Below are positions 36,328-44,683 of a stretch of DNA of 64,000 bases, piece after piece; within the stretch, counting starts at the first letter, position 1; each line of letters opens with the position of its first letter. Under the pieces are notes generated by a model. The model had not been told where the DNA came from. It saw only the letters and a program-made list of their open reading frames with translations, and ran no database searches. Position numbers and translations under genes: made by a program. Origin of the DNA: Mesorhizobium kowhaii (GTDB taxonomy: Bacteria; Pseudomonadota; Alphaproteobacteria; Rhizobiales; Rhizobiaceae). The DNA lies in assembly GCF_003253745.1 (NCBI RefSeq), contig NZ_MZXV01000070.1:124001-188000 (forward strand), given 5' to 3'.

Positions 36328-37530
36328 ATGATCAACCGACGCTCGACTCTCAAATCGATGGTGCTTGGCGCCGTCTCCGCTCTCGCTATGGCCGCTGCGG
36401 GCATGCCGTCCGCGGAGGCCCAGAACAAGGAACTGAAGATCGGTTTCGTCGGTGTCACCAGTGGCCCCGCCGCCGCTTGGGGCACGTCGAACGTACGTTC
36501 GATGCAGACGCGTGCCGCCTGGATCAACGAGACCGGCGGCGTCAAGATTGGCGACGCCACCTACAACGTCAACATCGTTACCTTCGACGATCAGAAAGAC
36601 CCCAAGCGCGCCATTGCCGGCATGGAAAAGATGGCGCAGGAGGGCATCCACTACGTGGTCGGCCCGAATGTCGATGACGGTGCTGCCGCCGTGCGCCCGG
36701 TCGCCGAGGCCAACGGCATCATCTATTTCCCTTACGCTTTCCCCAAGGCGCTTTATCAGAAGCCTGCCTCGAATGCCGTGCTCGGCATGATCGCTAACTA
36801 TCAATCGGGCCCGGCGATCTACAAATACCTCAAGGAAAACAAGGGCGTGAAGACGATCGCCTTCGTTGCCGCCAATGAATCGGATCCGTTGAGCCAGCGT
36901 GACGGCGGCGTTGAGGCAGCCAAGGCGCTCGGCCTCAAGATTGTCGCCCAGAACGACACTTACCAGAACGATACGCGCGACTTCACGCCGGTGCTCACGC
37001 CGATCGTTGCGCTGAAGCCCGATCTGCTCGTGCTGTCAGGCGTCGCGCCGGCCAATGCGCCGCTGCTCATCCGCGCCGCCCGCGAGCTCGGCTTCGAAGG
37101 CCTGATCTCGACCGAAACGGCACAGGACGCAAAGGTTCTCGAGGAGGGCGCCGGCGAATACGCCAACGGCTTCATCTCGGTTGGCGGTGCCTCCACGCCC
37201 GAGATCGCCTCGGACGCGATGAAGGAATTCGTCGCCCGTTACACCAAGATGTTCGGTGAGTACAATGACGAGTCCAACACCAAGGTCTATGCGCTCGAGT
37301 ACATCATCGACACGCTGAAGGCCAATCCGGCGGCGATCGACAATGTCGATGAATTCAAGAAGACCATGGACACCTTCTCGGCGCCCAACCCCTACCTGAA
37401 GGGCGATGCCAAGCTGAGCTATGTCGGCACGACCTCCTTCGGCCAGAAGCGCCAGCTCGCGGTGCCGATGGTGGTCAACGAGTACAAGGACGGTGCCTTC
37501 CAGACCCTGTTCGTCGGCACGGTCGATTAG
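36328..37530 (+). CDS. Urea/amide-type ABC transporter substrate-binding protein (Peripla_BP_6)
   Basis: This 400-aa periplasmic protein has a signal peptide with a twin-arginine-like start (NRRSTLKS) and cleavage near SAEAQ. The mature part has the two-lobe branched-chain-amino-acid/urea-binding fold (KIGFVGVTSGPAAAWG, FDDQKDPKRAIAGMEKM, VVGPNVDDG, SGVAPANAPLLIRAARELG). It delivers ligand to the LivH/LivM-type permeases that follow. Linkage to a hydantoin/Asp-Glu racemase gene suggests a ring amide, hydantoin or amino-acid derivative as ligand (inference). Confidence 0.9.
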   Translation: MINRRSTLKSMVLGAVSALAMAAAGMPSAEAQNKELKIGFVGVTSGPAAAWGTSNVRSMQTRAAWINETGGVKIGDATYNVNIVTFDDQKDPKRAIAGMEKMAQEGIHYVVGPNVDDGAAAVRPVAEANGIIYFPYAFPKALYQKPASNAVLGMIANYQSGPAIYKYLKENKGVKTIAFVAANESDPLSQRDGGVEAAKALGLKIVAQNDTYQNDTRDFTPVLTPIVALKPDLLVLSGVAPANAPLLIRAARELGFEGLISTETAQDAKVLEEGAGEYANGFISVGGASTPEIASDAMKEFVARYTKMFGEYNDESNTKVYALEYIIDTLKANPAAIDNVDEFKKTMDTFSAPNPYLKGDAKLSYVGTTSFGQKRQLAVPMVVNEYKDGAFQTLFVGTVD

Positions 37531-37564
37531 GGTTAGCTTGCGGTTTCTTCCTCCCGCGTTGCCG

Positions 37565-37590
37565 GGGACCCGGAACATTCTCCGGGTCCC
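37565..37590 (+). promoter_or_regulatory. Intercistronic hairpin after the binding-protein gene
   Basis: GGGACCCGGA and TCCGGGTCCC make a perfect 10-bp stem around a 6-nt loop, between the binding-protein stop and the first permease. No U-run follows. Its position and geometry copy the hairpin at 82-107, pointing to mRNA stabilisation or partial attenuation that keeps binding-protein levels high. Confidence 0.6.
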
Positions 37591-37610
37591 TCGGAAGATT
37601 GAAGGCGTCC

Positions 37611-38477
37611 ATGGAACAGGTCATCGCAAATGGATTCTACCTCGGCGCCCAATATGCGCTGATCGCATTGGGGCTCACCCTGATCTTCGCCCTGATGAAC
37701 GTGCTGAACTTTGCCCACGGGCAGATGTACGTGCTGGGCGGCTTCATCAGCTACACCGTCTACGGGCAGCTCGGACTGCCCTTCGTTCTGGCGCTGCTGG
37801 CTTCGGGCGTCACCCTTGCGGTCATCGGAGCGCTCATGGAGAAGTTTCTTTTCCGGACCGTCATCAAGCGCAGCCTCCGAGAGGAAAGCACCATGCTGCT
37901 GGCGGCGGCGACGGCGTTTTTCTTCGACGCCGTCATCCTGCTCATCTTCGGTGAAAAGCAGCGCGGCGTACCCAAGATCGTCAAGGGCGTCTTCAACGAT
38001 GGCGGCATCATCATGCCCTATGACCGTATGCTCGTCGGCGTGCTCGCACTGGTCTTCATCGCCGCCTTCGTCCTTTACATGCAGTACAGCAGGGTAGGGC
38101 GAGCCATGCGGGCGCTGGCCCAGGATCGGGTTGCTGCCCAGTTGATGGGCGTCAAGGTCGATCGCTACACGATGATCGGCTTCGCCATGGGTGCCATGCT
38201 CGCCGGCATCGTCGGTGGCCTCCTGGTCACCATCACCGGTGTCAATTCCGGCATAGGCGGGCCGATCTCGATCAAGGCCTTTATGATGGTGATGATCGGC
38301 GGCGCCGGCGTCGTCGGCGGCGCGATCGCCGGCGGCTTCATCCTCGGCATGATGGAGTCCGTCGGCCTCACTGTGCTGCGCGAATATGGCGACGTCACCT
38401 ACCTCGTCATCTTCGCGGCGCTGATGGTGTTCCTTTCGATCCGCCCCAATGGGCTGATGGGCAAGCCGTGGGGTTGA
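37611..38477 (+). CDS. Branched-chain/urea-type ABC permease (LivH type)
   Basis: This inner-membrane permease (288 aa) has about eight helices and the LivH motif GLTLIFALMNVLNFAHGQMYVLGGF. The later region GRAMRALAQDRVAAQLMGVKVDR is the ATPase-contact loop. GAAGG lies five bases before ATG 37611. It pairs with the LivM-type permease starting six bases after its stop. Confidence 0.92.
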   Translation: MEQVIANGFYLGAQYALIALGLTLIFALMNVLNFAHGQMYVLGGFISYTVYGQLGLPFVLALLASGVTLAVIGALMEKFLFRTVIKRSLREESTMLLAAATAFFFDAVILLIFGEKQRGVPKIVKGVFNDGGIIMPYDRMLVGVLALVFIAAFVLYMQYSRVGRAMRALAQDRVAAQLMGVKVDRYTMIGFAMGAMLAGIVGGLLVTITGVNSGIGGPISIKAFMMVMIGGAGVVGGAIAGGFILGMMESVGLTVLREYGDVTYLVIFAALMVFLSIRPNGLMGKPWG

Positions 38478-38483
38478 TGTGCG

Positions 38484-39458
38484 ATGACGCATAACATGAA
38501 AATTGCTTCAGTCGCCGCCTTTTTGGCGATCGTCTTCATCGCCGTGCCGGTTCTGATCTCCGCCAGCGGTCGGACCGACCTCTACTACACGCTCACCTCG
38601 GTGGCTCTGCTCAGCATTGCCAGTGCCGGCGTGTGGCTCACCTTCTATATCGGCCGGATCAATATCGGTCAGGGCGCCTACGCACTGATGGGGGGCTACG
38701 TCTCGGCCATACTCGTGGTGACCTACGGTTGGTCGTTCTGGCTGACGCTGCCGGCCGCCGGCCTGTTCTGCGCGGCGGCGAGCGTCGCTATCGGCCTTCC
38801 GATCCTTCGGCTGCGCGGCGTCTATTTCGCCATGGTGACACTGGTGCTGACTGAGGTCGCGCGGCTTCTGGCGCTGGCGCTGCCGGTCACCAACGGCGCC
38901 AAGGGGATGGTCAGCATCCCGCTGCCCGGGGCGCTGTCGGTCTTCGGCCTCATCATCATTCCGGATTTCGCCACGTTGCATAATTCCCGGCTTGCCTTCT
39001 ACCTGCTGGCGGCCGCGCTCATGGTGGCTTGCTTCGCGGTGGTGTACCGGCTGGTTCATTCACGCATTGGCAAGCTATGCCAGTCACTCCAGCAGAATGA
39101 GGAGCTGGCCTCGTCGATCGGCGTCAACATCGCCTATCTGCGCGTCATCGCCTATGCCGTCTCGTCCTTCTTCGGCGGCGTCGCCGGAGCGATCTTCGCC
39201 GCCATCTCGCAATCGATCTATCCGTCCAGCTTCACGGTCACCGACTCTGTCAACTTCATGCTGAACTGCTTCCTCGGAGGGCTCGGCTATGTTTTCGGTC
39301 CGATGCTGGGCACGCTGGTGCTCTATTTCGGCTGGGACCTGCTGTTCCAGACCGGCCAGTTCCAGCTGCTGATCTACTCGACCTTGATGATCGTGCTGAT
39401 GCTGTTCCTGCCCAACGGCTTGCTGAGCCTTGCCGCCACGACCCGGAAGAAGGGCTGA
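38484..39458 (+). CDS. Branched-chain/urea-type ABC permease (LivM type)
   Basis: The 324-aa protein has about nine or ten helices and LivM features (GVWLTFYIGRINIGQGAYALMGGY, LRLRGVYFAMVTLVLTEVARLLAL, and the loop GKLCQSLQQNEELASSIGVNI). It forms the transport channel with the preceding LivH-type protein. The ATPase gene follows after three bases. Substrate is shared with the rest of the operon and not defined by this subunit. Confidence 0.92.
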   Translation: MTHNMKIASVAAFLAIVFIAVPVLISASGRTDLYYTLTSVALLSIASAGVWLTFYIGRINIGQGAYALMGGYVSAILVVTYGWSFWLTLPAAGLFCAAASVAIGLPILRLRGVYFAMVTLVLTEVARLLALALPVTNGAKGMVSIPLPGALSVFGLIIIPDFATLHNSRLAFYLLAAALMVACFAVVYRLVHSRIGKLCQSLQQNEELASSIGVNIAYLRVIAYAVSSFFGGVAGAIFAAISQSIYPSSFTVTDSVNFMLNCFLGGLGYVFGPMLGTLVLYFGWDLLFQTGQFQLLIYSTLMIVLMLFLPNGLLSLAATTRKKG

Positions 39459-39461
39459 GCC

Positions 39462-40241
39462 ATGGCCGATCTGCTCGAAGTCTCGGCCCTGACGAAGCGC
39501 TTTGGCGGTCTCGTCGCGGTCAACAACGTCTCCTTCTCGGTGCGCGAGAAGGAGATACTGTCGGTTATCGGCCCCAACGGCGCCGGCAAATCGACGCTGT
39601 TCAAGCTGATCTCGTCCTTCCTCAGGCCGACATCGGGCCAGGTGCGCTTGAAGGGCGAGCGCATCTCCGATCTGGCGCCGCACATCGCGGCACGCAAGGG
39701 CGTCGTCCGGACGTTTCAGGAAACGACGATCTTCAAGAACATGAGCGTGCGCGAAAACGTCATCATCGCTCACCATCTGCGCTCCACGGCGAGCCTGATT
39801 GGCTTCTTCCTCGGCACCGGCACGGCCAAGGCCGACGAGGCGGCCTTCGGCGCCTCGGCCGACGACATTCTTGAGCTGCTCGGCCTATCGTCGCTCGCCG
39901 GTGAAATCGCCCGAAACTTGCCGCATGGTCACTTGCGGGCCCTTGGCATTGCCATCGGTCTCGCCACGAACCCGTCGATCCTGCTGCTGGACGAGCCTTT
40001 CGCCGGAATGAATCACGACGAGACGATGAGAATGGTGGCGATGGTCAAACGGTTGCGCGAGCTTGGCCTCACCATCCTTCTGGTCGAGCACGACATGCCT
40101 GCCGTCATGAAGATTTCCGACCGCATCGTCGTCTTGAATTTCGGCGAGAAGATCGCCGAGGGAACGCCGGCGCAAATCCAGAACAACGACAAAGTGATCG
40201 AGGCCTATCTCGGCAGCGAAGACGAGGCGATCGGCCTATGA
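39462..40241 (+). CDS. ABC transporter ATP-binding protein (LivG type)
   Basis: This 259-aa ATPase has Walker A GPNGAGKST, Walker B ILLLDEPFAGMN and the H-loop LLVEHDM. The signature region reads NLPHGHLRALGIAIGL instead of the usual LSYG-type sequence; only the glycine and helix pattern remain. Similar PHG forms occur in some LivG-like proteins, so it is probably functional. It works with the LivF-type ATPase that overlaps its end (ATGA). Confidence 0.9.
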   Translation: MADLLEVSALTKRFGGLVAVNNVSFSVREKEILSVIGPNGAGKSTLFKLISSFLRPTSGQVRLKGERISDLAPHIAARKGVVRTFQETTIFKNMSVRENVIIAHHLRSTASLIGFFLGTGTAKADEAAFGASADDILELLGLSSLAGEIARNLPHGHLRALGIAIGLATNPSILLLDEPFAGMNHDETMRMVAMVKRLRELGLTILLVEHDMPAVMKISDRIVVLNFGEKIAEGTPAQIQNNDKVIEAYLGSEDEAIGL

Positions 40242-40960
40242 ACCAGATCCTGAAATTCGCTAATGTCGAACTCTATTACGATCACGTCTATGCGCTGAAA
40301 GGCGTGTCGGTTGAGGTCAACGAGGGCGAGACCGTTGCGTTGATCGGCGCCAACGGTGCTGGCAAATCGTCGATCCTTCGCGCCATCACCGGGCTGCGCA
40401 AAATCAAGTCCGGCGAGATCCATTACCATGGCCAGCGCATCGATGGCGCTGCTCCCGATGACGTGGTCAAGATGGGCATCTCCATGGTTCCAGAGGGGCG
40501 CCGTGTCTTCCCTTACATGTCGGTCCGGGACAATCTCCTGATGGGCGCCTTCACCCGCTCCGACAAGGCCGAGATTGCCAACTCGCTGGAGATGGTGCTC
40601 GGCCGTTTTCCTCGCCTCAAGGAGCGATATTCGCAAGCCGCCGGAACGATGAGCGGCGGCGAGCAGCAGATGCTGGTTATCGGCCGAGCGTTGATGGCCA
40701 AGCCACGCCTGCTGCTGCTCGATGAGCCGTCACTGGGCGTCGCACCGAAGCTTGTCCAGGACATTGCCCGCTCGATCGTGGCAATCAATCGCGACGAAAA
40801 GGTCAGCGTTCTCCTGGTCGAGCAGAATTCCCGCATGGCGTTGCGCATTTCGCAGCGTGCCTATGCGCTGACCACCGGCAGCGTCGCCCTTAGTGGGAAT
40901 TCCGCCGATTTGCTGACCGACGAACGAGTCAAGCGTCTTTATCTTGGCGGCGAGGTCTGA
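40238..40960 (+). CDS. ABC transporter ATP-binding protein (LivF type)
   Basis: The 240-aa ATPase has Walker A GANGAGKSS, signature MSGGEQQMLVIGRALM, Walker B LLLLDEPSLGVAP and the H-loop VLLVEQNS. It dimerises with the preceding LivG-type protein to drive the permeases. The start overlaps the previous stop by four bases, so the two are translationally coupled. The racemase gene follows after ten bases. Confidence 0.93.
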   Translation: MNQILKFANVELYYDHVYALKGVSVEVNEGETVALIGANGAGKSSILRAITGLRKIKSGEIHYHGQRIDGAAPDDVVKMGISMVPEGRRVFPYMSVRDNLLMGAFTRSDKAEIANSLEMVLGRFPRLKERYSQAAGTMSGGEQQMLVIGRALMAKPRLLLLDEPSLGVAPKLVQDIARSIVAINRDEKVSVLLVEQNSRMALRISQRAYALTTGSVALSGNSADLLTDERVKRLYLGGEV

Positions 40961-40970
40961 GGCTTATCGC

Positions 40971-41729
40971 ATGCGCATACTTGTCATAAATCCCAACACC
41001 ACCGCATCGATGACCGCCAAGATCGGCAAGGCGGCAATGAGCGTCGCCTCCGCAGAAACGGAGATCATTTCGGTCAACCCCGGTGATGGTCCGCCGAGCA
41101 TCGAAGGCTATTTCGACGAGGCCTTCGCCGTTCCGGGTATCATCGCCGAAATGAGCAAGGCAGCGGCCATCGATGCCTATGTGATTGCCTGTTTCGACGA
41201 TACCGGGCTGGACGCGGCACGTTGCGCCACCGAGGCTCCGGTCATCGGTATCGGCGAGGCCGCCTTCCACCTAGCCAGCCTTGTTGCAGGCAAGTTCAGT
41301 GTTGTGACGACGCTCGCCCGCTCCGTTCCGGCGATCGAGCACAATTTGGTGAAATACGGCCTCGCGTCGCGCTGCGCCAAAGTCAGGTCGTCGGAGGTTG
41401 CCGTGCTCGATCTCGAACTACCGGGCTCGAACGCCAGGCGCAGAATCTCGGACGAGATCGCGCGCGCCATCGCTGAGGACAGGGCGGAGGCGATCGTTCT
41501 CGGCTGCGCCGGCATGGCCGATCTGGCAAGCAGCCTGTCGCAGGAACACGGCGTTCCCGTACTCGACGGTGTCGCCTGCGCGGTGACGTTGGCAGAGAGC
41601 CTGTTCAGAGTCGGTTTGAGGACGTCGAAGGTCGGCGGATACGCTGCTCCCCGCAGCAAACGGTTTTCGGGGATCTATGAATCGCTGTCTCCGGCCGGAG
41701 CTGCCGCAGCGGTTATATCACCGACCTAG
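40971..41729 (+). CDS. Hydantoin/Asp-Glu racemase family protein
   Basis: The 252-aa protein starts MRILVINPNTTASMT, typical of hydantoin and allantoin racemases. It has the two catalytic cysteine regions, IACFDDTGLD and VLGCAGMADL. Such enzymes interconvert enantiomers of 5-substituted hydantoins, allantoin or acidic amino acids. Being the last enzyme gene in an ABC operon, it may convert an imported D- or L-form. No hydantoinase or carbamoylase is present nearby, so the pathway is incomplete here. Confidence 0.88.
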   Translation: MRILVINPNTTASMTAKIGKAAMSVASAETEIISVNPGDGPPSIEGYFDEAFAVPGIIAEMSKAAAIDAYVIACFDDTGLDAARCATEAPVIGIGEAAFHLASLVAGKFSVVTTLARSVPAIEHNLVKYGLASRCAKVRSSEVAVLDLELPGSNARRRISDEIARAIAEDRAEAIVLGCAGMADLASSLSQEHGVPVLDGVACAVTLAESLFRVGLRTSKVGGYAAPRSKRFSGIYESLSPAGAAAAVISPT

Positions 41730-41859
41730 AACGCGCTTGGCCTTACGAATTGAGATCCTGTGTCCCGGGATTGACCGCCGCGCAAGCGATACTAGATTGC
41801 ATCGACCGTTAAGCGGTTTGGGATAGATCAGGCGGTGTTGTGCCTGCGCGTTGAAAAGC

Positions 41860-42567
41860 ATGTTGACAGTGCTCAGAGAAGAGGATCGTGACGAAAAACC
41901 GGCAACCCGCTGGTCGCCGATCTACTTTGGTCTGAGAGATGCCATCGTCAGTCATCGTCTCGCCCCTGGCACCAAGCTGCCGGAAGATGAGTTGGCGACG
42001 ATCTATTCGGTGAGCCGCACCGTCATTCGTGCTGCCCTGCAAGCTCTGGCCCATGACCGGTTGGCGCGGCTGGAGCCGAACCGCGGTGCTTTCGTGGCAC
42101 AGCCGTCGAAAATTGAAGCCCGCGAGGTGTTCGAGGCACGGGCGCTGATCGAACCCAAGGTGGCTTGGCTCGCCGCCAGCGCGGCGGTACCAAGCGACAT
42201 TGCATGGTTGCGGCAGCATCTCGAGAAGGAGCATGAAGCACTTCACGCTGGCCGGGACAGCGAGGCGATCATGCTGTCGGCACGTTTCCACGTTGGCATC
42301 GCTGAGATCGCTGCACATTCGGTGTTCACCAAATTCGTTCGCGACCTTGTCTCGCATTCTTCCCTCATCATCGCGCTTTATTGGAAACGGCGCGACGCGA
42401 CCTGTGAGAAACACGCCCATCACGCGCTGGTCGATGCAATCGAAGCAGGGCGTAGTTCCCAAGCGGCCGAGCTGATGACCAGTCATCTGGTCGACCTCCT
42501 GTCGGGGCTCGACCTCACAGACAAGATAGAAAAGTCTGACAATCTCTCCGACTTGCTTCGTCCGTAG
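41860..42567 (+). CDS. GntR family regulator with FCD ligand domain
   Basis: This 235-aa regulator has a winged helix-turn-helix (YFGLRDAIVSHRLAPGTKLPEDELATIYSVSRTVIRAALQALAHD) and a helical FCD ligand domain (EAREVFEARALIEPKVAWLAA ... RFHVGIAEIA). FCD proteins usually bind small organic acids and repress catabolic operons. I chose ATG 41860; the frame also permits a TTG at 41851. It follows the racemase on the same strand and probably binds the TTGTACACAA site at 36211. Confidence 0.9.
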   Translation: MLTVLREEDRDEKPATRWSPIYFGLRDAIVSHRLAPGTKLPEDELATIYSVSRTVIRAALQALAHDRLARLEPNRGAFVAQPSKIEAREVFEARALIEPKVAWLAASAAVPSDIAWLRQHLEKEHEALHAGRDSEAIMLSARFHVGIAEIAAHSVFTKFVRDLVSHSSLIIALYWKRRDATCEKHAHHALVDAIEAGRSSQAAELMTSHLVDLLSGLDLTDKIEKSDNLSDLLRP

Positions 42568-42609
42568 AGCGGGAGAGCACTCAGCGCTGCTGTACGCGAG
42601 CAGCCGTGG

Positions 42610-43002
42610 TTGCCGGCACTGCCTGGATTATGGTCTCTCGAGTTTCGGCGCTTGATGCGATGGGAGCGGCGCTCGAGGAACGGATCGAACGAAGCGGGTG
42701 GCAAGCGGCCCTGCGCCTTGCAGTCCGGCTGGCTGTTGGCCAACGAATTGGCCAGGTTCGACCGACGGGATCGGGCAGCGCGCGTTGTCGCGGGCAGTCG
42801 CTACTCAAAGGTCTGGAACAGACAATTCGCGACCCGCATTCGCACTGCCGCTGTGTTGGCACGCATCGCCGCCCTCCCTCAATCCACTGCGGTCATGAAG
42901 GCTTTCGACCTGTCGCGCTACGGCGCTCCACCAGATCAATTGACGGACGAGATCGATAGCAATCTGTACGAGGTAGCCCAGATGGCAGATAGTGGTCAGT
43001 AG
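42610..43002 (+). pseudogene. C-terminal remnant of an FAD-dependent oxidoreductase
   Basis: The translation includes ALQSGWLLANELARFDRRDRAARVVAGSRYSKVWNRQFATRIRTAAVLA. This resembles the C-terminal part of geranylgeranyl-reductase-like flavoproteins (SGxLAAELL...YxxxWRRxFxxxIR). No FAD-binding N-terminus is found upstream, where only the GntR gene lies. A truncated relic is the best reading; the resemblance is modest. Confidence 0.35.
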
Positions 43003-43069
43003 GCGTGCCGCCCAAGTGACCTGAACCGCCGGGTCGAGGCGGCTGACATGAGCTGACAGAGTCCAGGCC

Positions 43070-43990
43070 ATGGCTGCCATGAACCATCGCGTCGTCACCG
43101 TGTTCGGTGGAACCGGGTTTCTCGGCCGCAGCGTTGTTCGGCATCTCCGTAATGGCGGTTTTTTCGTTCGGATTGCATCAAGACATCCGGAACGGGCCGA
43201 GAAGTTGTTTGGTTCTGATGATCGGCAACTTCAATCGGTCGAAGCCGATATCGATGATGAGCGGGCGATCGCCGATGCACTTGCCGGTGCTTTCGGTGTT
43301 GTAAATGCGGTCAGTCTCTATGTCGAACGGGGACAGGAGACCTTTCATTCCGTGCATGTCGAGTCGGCCCGGCGGGTTGCGGCTCAAGCACACCGAGCTG
43401 GCGTTGAACGGCTCGCTCACGTTTCAGGAATCGGCTCGGATGTTGCCTCGCCGTCGCTCTACATCCGCAAGCGTGGCGAAGGCGAACAGGCGGTGCGTGC
43501 CGCGTTTGCTGACGCCATCATCATCCGCCCGGCGGTGATGTTCGGACCGGATGACGCGTTTCTCACGATTATCCTCAAACTTCTCCGCCGGCTTCCAATC
43601 TATCCGATGTTCGGTCGCGGCCTGACGAGATTGCAGCCGGCCTATGTGGGCGATGTGGCAGAGGCGACCGCAAGAGTGCTGCAGGGGACGGAACCGCATG
43701 CGATCACGTATGAGTGCGGCGGCCCTCGCGTCTACTCTTACGAGGAATTTCTCAGAGCCGTTGCACACCAAGCCGGTCTTAGACCCATACTGGTCCCAAT
43801 CCCATTTGCCGCTTGGCACGCACTGGCTTGGTTCGCCGAAATGCTCCCGAGCCCGCCCGTCACTCGGAATCAGGTGGAACTGATGCAGGTCGACAACGTG
43901 TCATCGCCGCAGATGCCCGGATTTGAAGAACTTGGCATTTCGCCGCACCCGCTCGAGGAAATACTCCAGGAGATGTTGCGTAATCCCTGA
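43070..43990 (+). CDS. Complex I NDUFA9-like NAD(P)-binding protein
   Basis: The 306-aa protein is an atypical short-chain dehydrogenase with the Rossmann motif VTVFGGTGFLGRSVVRHL. It also shows the patterns of the NDUFA9 subfamily (RHPERAEKLFG, RPAVMFGPDDAFLTIILKLLRRLPIYPMFGRGLTRLQPAYVGDVAEA). In mitochondria NDUFA9 is an accessory subunit of complex I. In bacteria these proteins are uncharacterised quinone/NADPH-type binders. A complex I gene cluster starts about 4.5 kb away, which may be relevant. Start could also be ATG 43079. Confidence 0.85.
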   Translation: MAAMNHRVVTVFGGTGFLGRSVVRHLRNGGFFVRIASRHPERAEKLFGSDDRQLQSVEADIDDERAIADALAGAFGVVNAVSLYVERGQETFHSVHVESARRVAAQAHRAGVERLAHVSGIGSDVASPSLYIRKRGEGEQAVRAAFADAIIIRPAVMFGPDDAFLTIILKLLRRLPIYPMFGRGLTRLQPAYVGDVAEATARVLQGTEPHAITYECGGPRVYSYEEFLRAVAHQAGLRPILVPIPFAAWHALAWFAEMLPSPPVTRNQVELMQVDNVSSPQMPGFEELGISPHPLEEILQEMLRNP

Positions 43991-44108
43991 TCAACGACCT
44001 TCTTCCGTACTCAGGCGCCGCGATTGAGTGTCCGAAATCGCGCTAACCGGCCAATCGTGAAAGCGAGCTTTTGGACCCCGTTCCGGCCGTTTGGTGCCGG
44101 GTGCCTCT

Positions 44109-44444
44109 CTACGAACCGGCGATGAGGTTGATCTTCGCGGCCATGATGAAGTCGTTCTCGTGCAATCCCTTGATCTTGTGTGTCTGCAGCGAGACTGCCG
44201 CATAACCCCAGCCGAAACAGATGTCGGGATGATGCCGTTCTTCTTCCGCCAATAGAGCAACTTTGTCGACGAAGCTGAGCGATTGACGGAAGTCCGCGAA
44301 TTTGAATTTGCGGCGCAGCAGGCACCCCTCCTCCAGTTCCCAGCCAGGGGTCTGGGACAGATAGCCCTCGGCTGCCTCCTGCGTTAGCGGCGCGACGCCA
44401 CCGCGGCAGGGCGTACAGGTTTTCTGAGCAATACCATCGGTCAT
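44109..44444 (-). CDS. phhB: Pterin-4a-carbinolamine dehydratase
   Basis: This 111-aa enzyme recycles 4a-hydroxytetrahydropterin formed by aromatic amino acid hydroxylases. The family motif is EERHHPDICFGWGYAAVSLQTHKIKGLHENDFIMAAKIN, with the active-site histidines. No phenylalanine hydroxylase gene is in the window, so the partner is elsewhere or the protein has another role such as pterin recycling for molybdopterin. A small gene lies 45 bp upstream on the same strand. Confidence 0.93.
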   Translation of the reverse strand: MTDGIAQKTCTPCRGGVAPLTQEAAEGYLSQTPGWELEEGCLLRRKFKFADFRQSLSFVDKVALLAEEERHHPDICFGWGYAAVSLQTHKIKGLHENDFIMAAKINLIAGS

Positions 44445-44489
44445 GACAACCTCCCTTCGTGCTCGTTCCGGGTGTAGCGATCGCGTTTT

Positions 44490-44645
44490 TCACCTCGCCC
44501 GGTATTTGCTCGCATAGTGCTTGGCAAGAACCTTGCGAATCTGCTCGGCAAGGCGCTTGTTGCCGGTCGTCGCCCGCACCTTGTCATCGCCTTTTTGCAG
44601 CTTCGGCAGATCGGCGCCCGGGCCTCGTTTCGTTGATTTGCGCAT
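44490..44645 (-). CDS. Tiny basic hypothetical protein (51 aa)
   Basis: An ATG at 44645 opens a frame of 51 codons starting MRKSTKRGPGADLPKLQKGDDK and ending AKHYASKYRAR, then TGA. It is rich in Lys/Arg and predicted to be helical. Third-position GC choice is like that of the neighbouring genes, supporting true coding. It lies between phhB and the SAM hydrolase gene, all on the minus strand. I do not recognise the family; a nucleic-acid-binding role is possible from charge alone. Confidence 0.6.
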   Translation of the reverse strand: MRKSTKRGPGADLPKLQKGDDKVRATTGNKRLAEQIRKVLAKHYASKYRAR

Positions 44646-44683
44646 CGCAATAGATCAACGCCGTGACGGACAACCGGTTTCGT

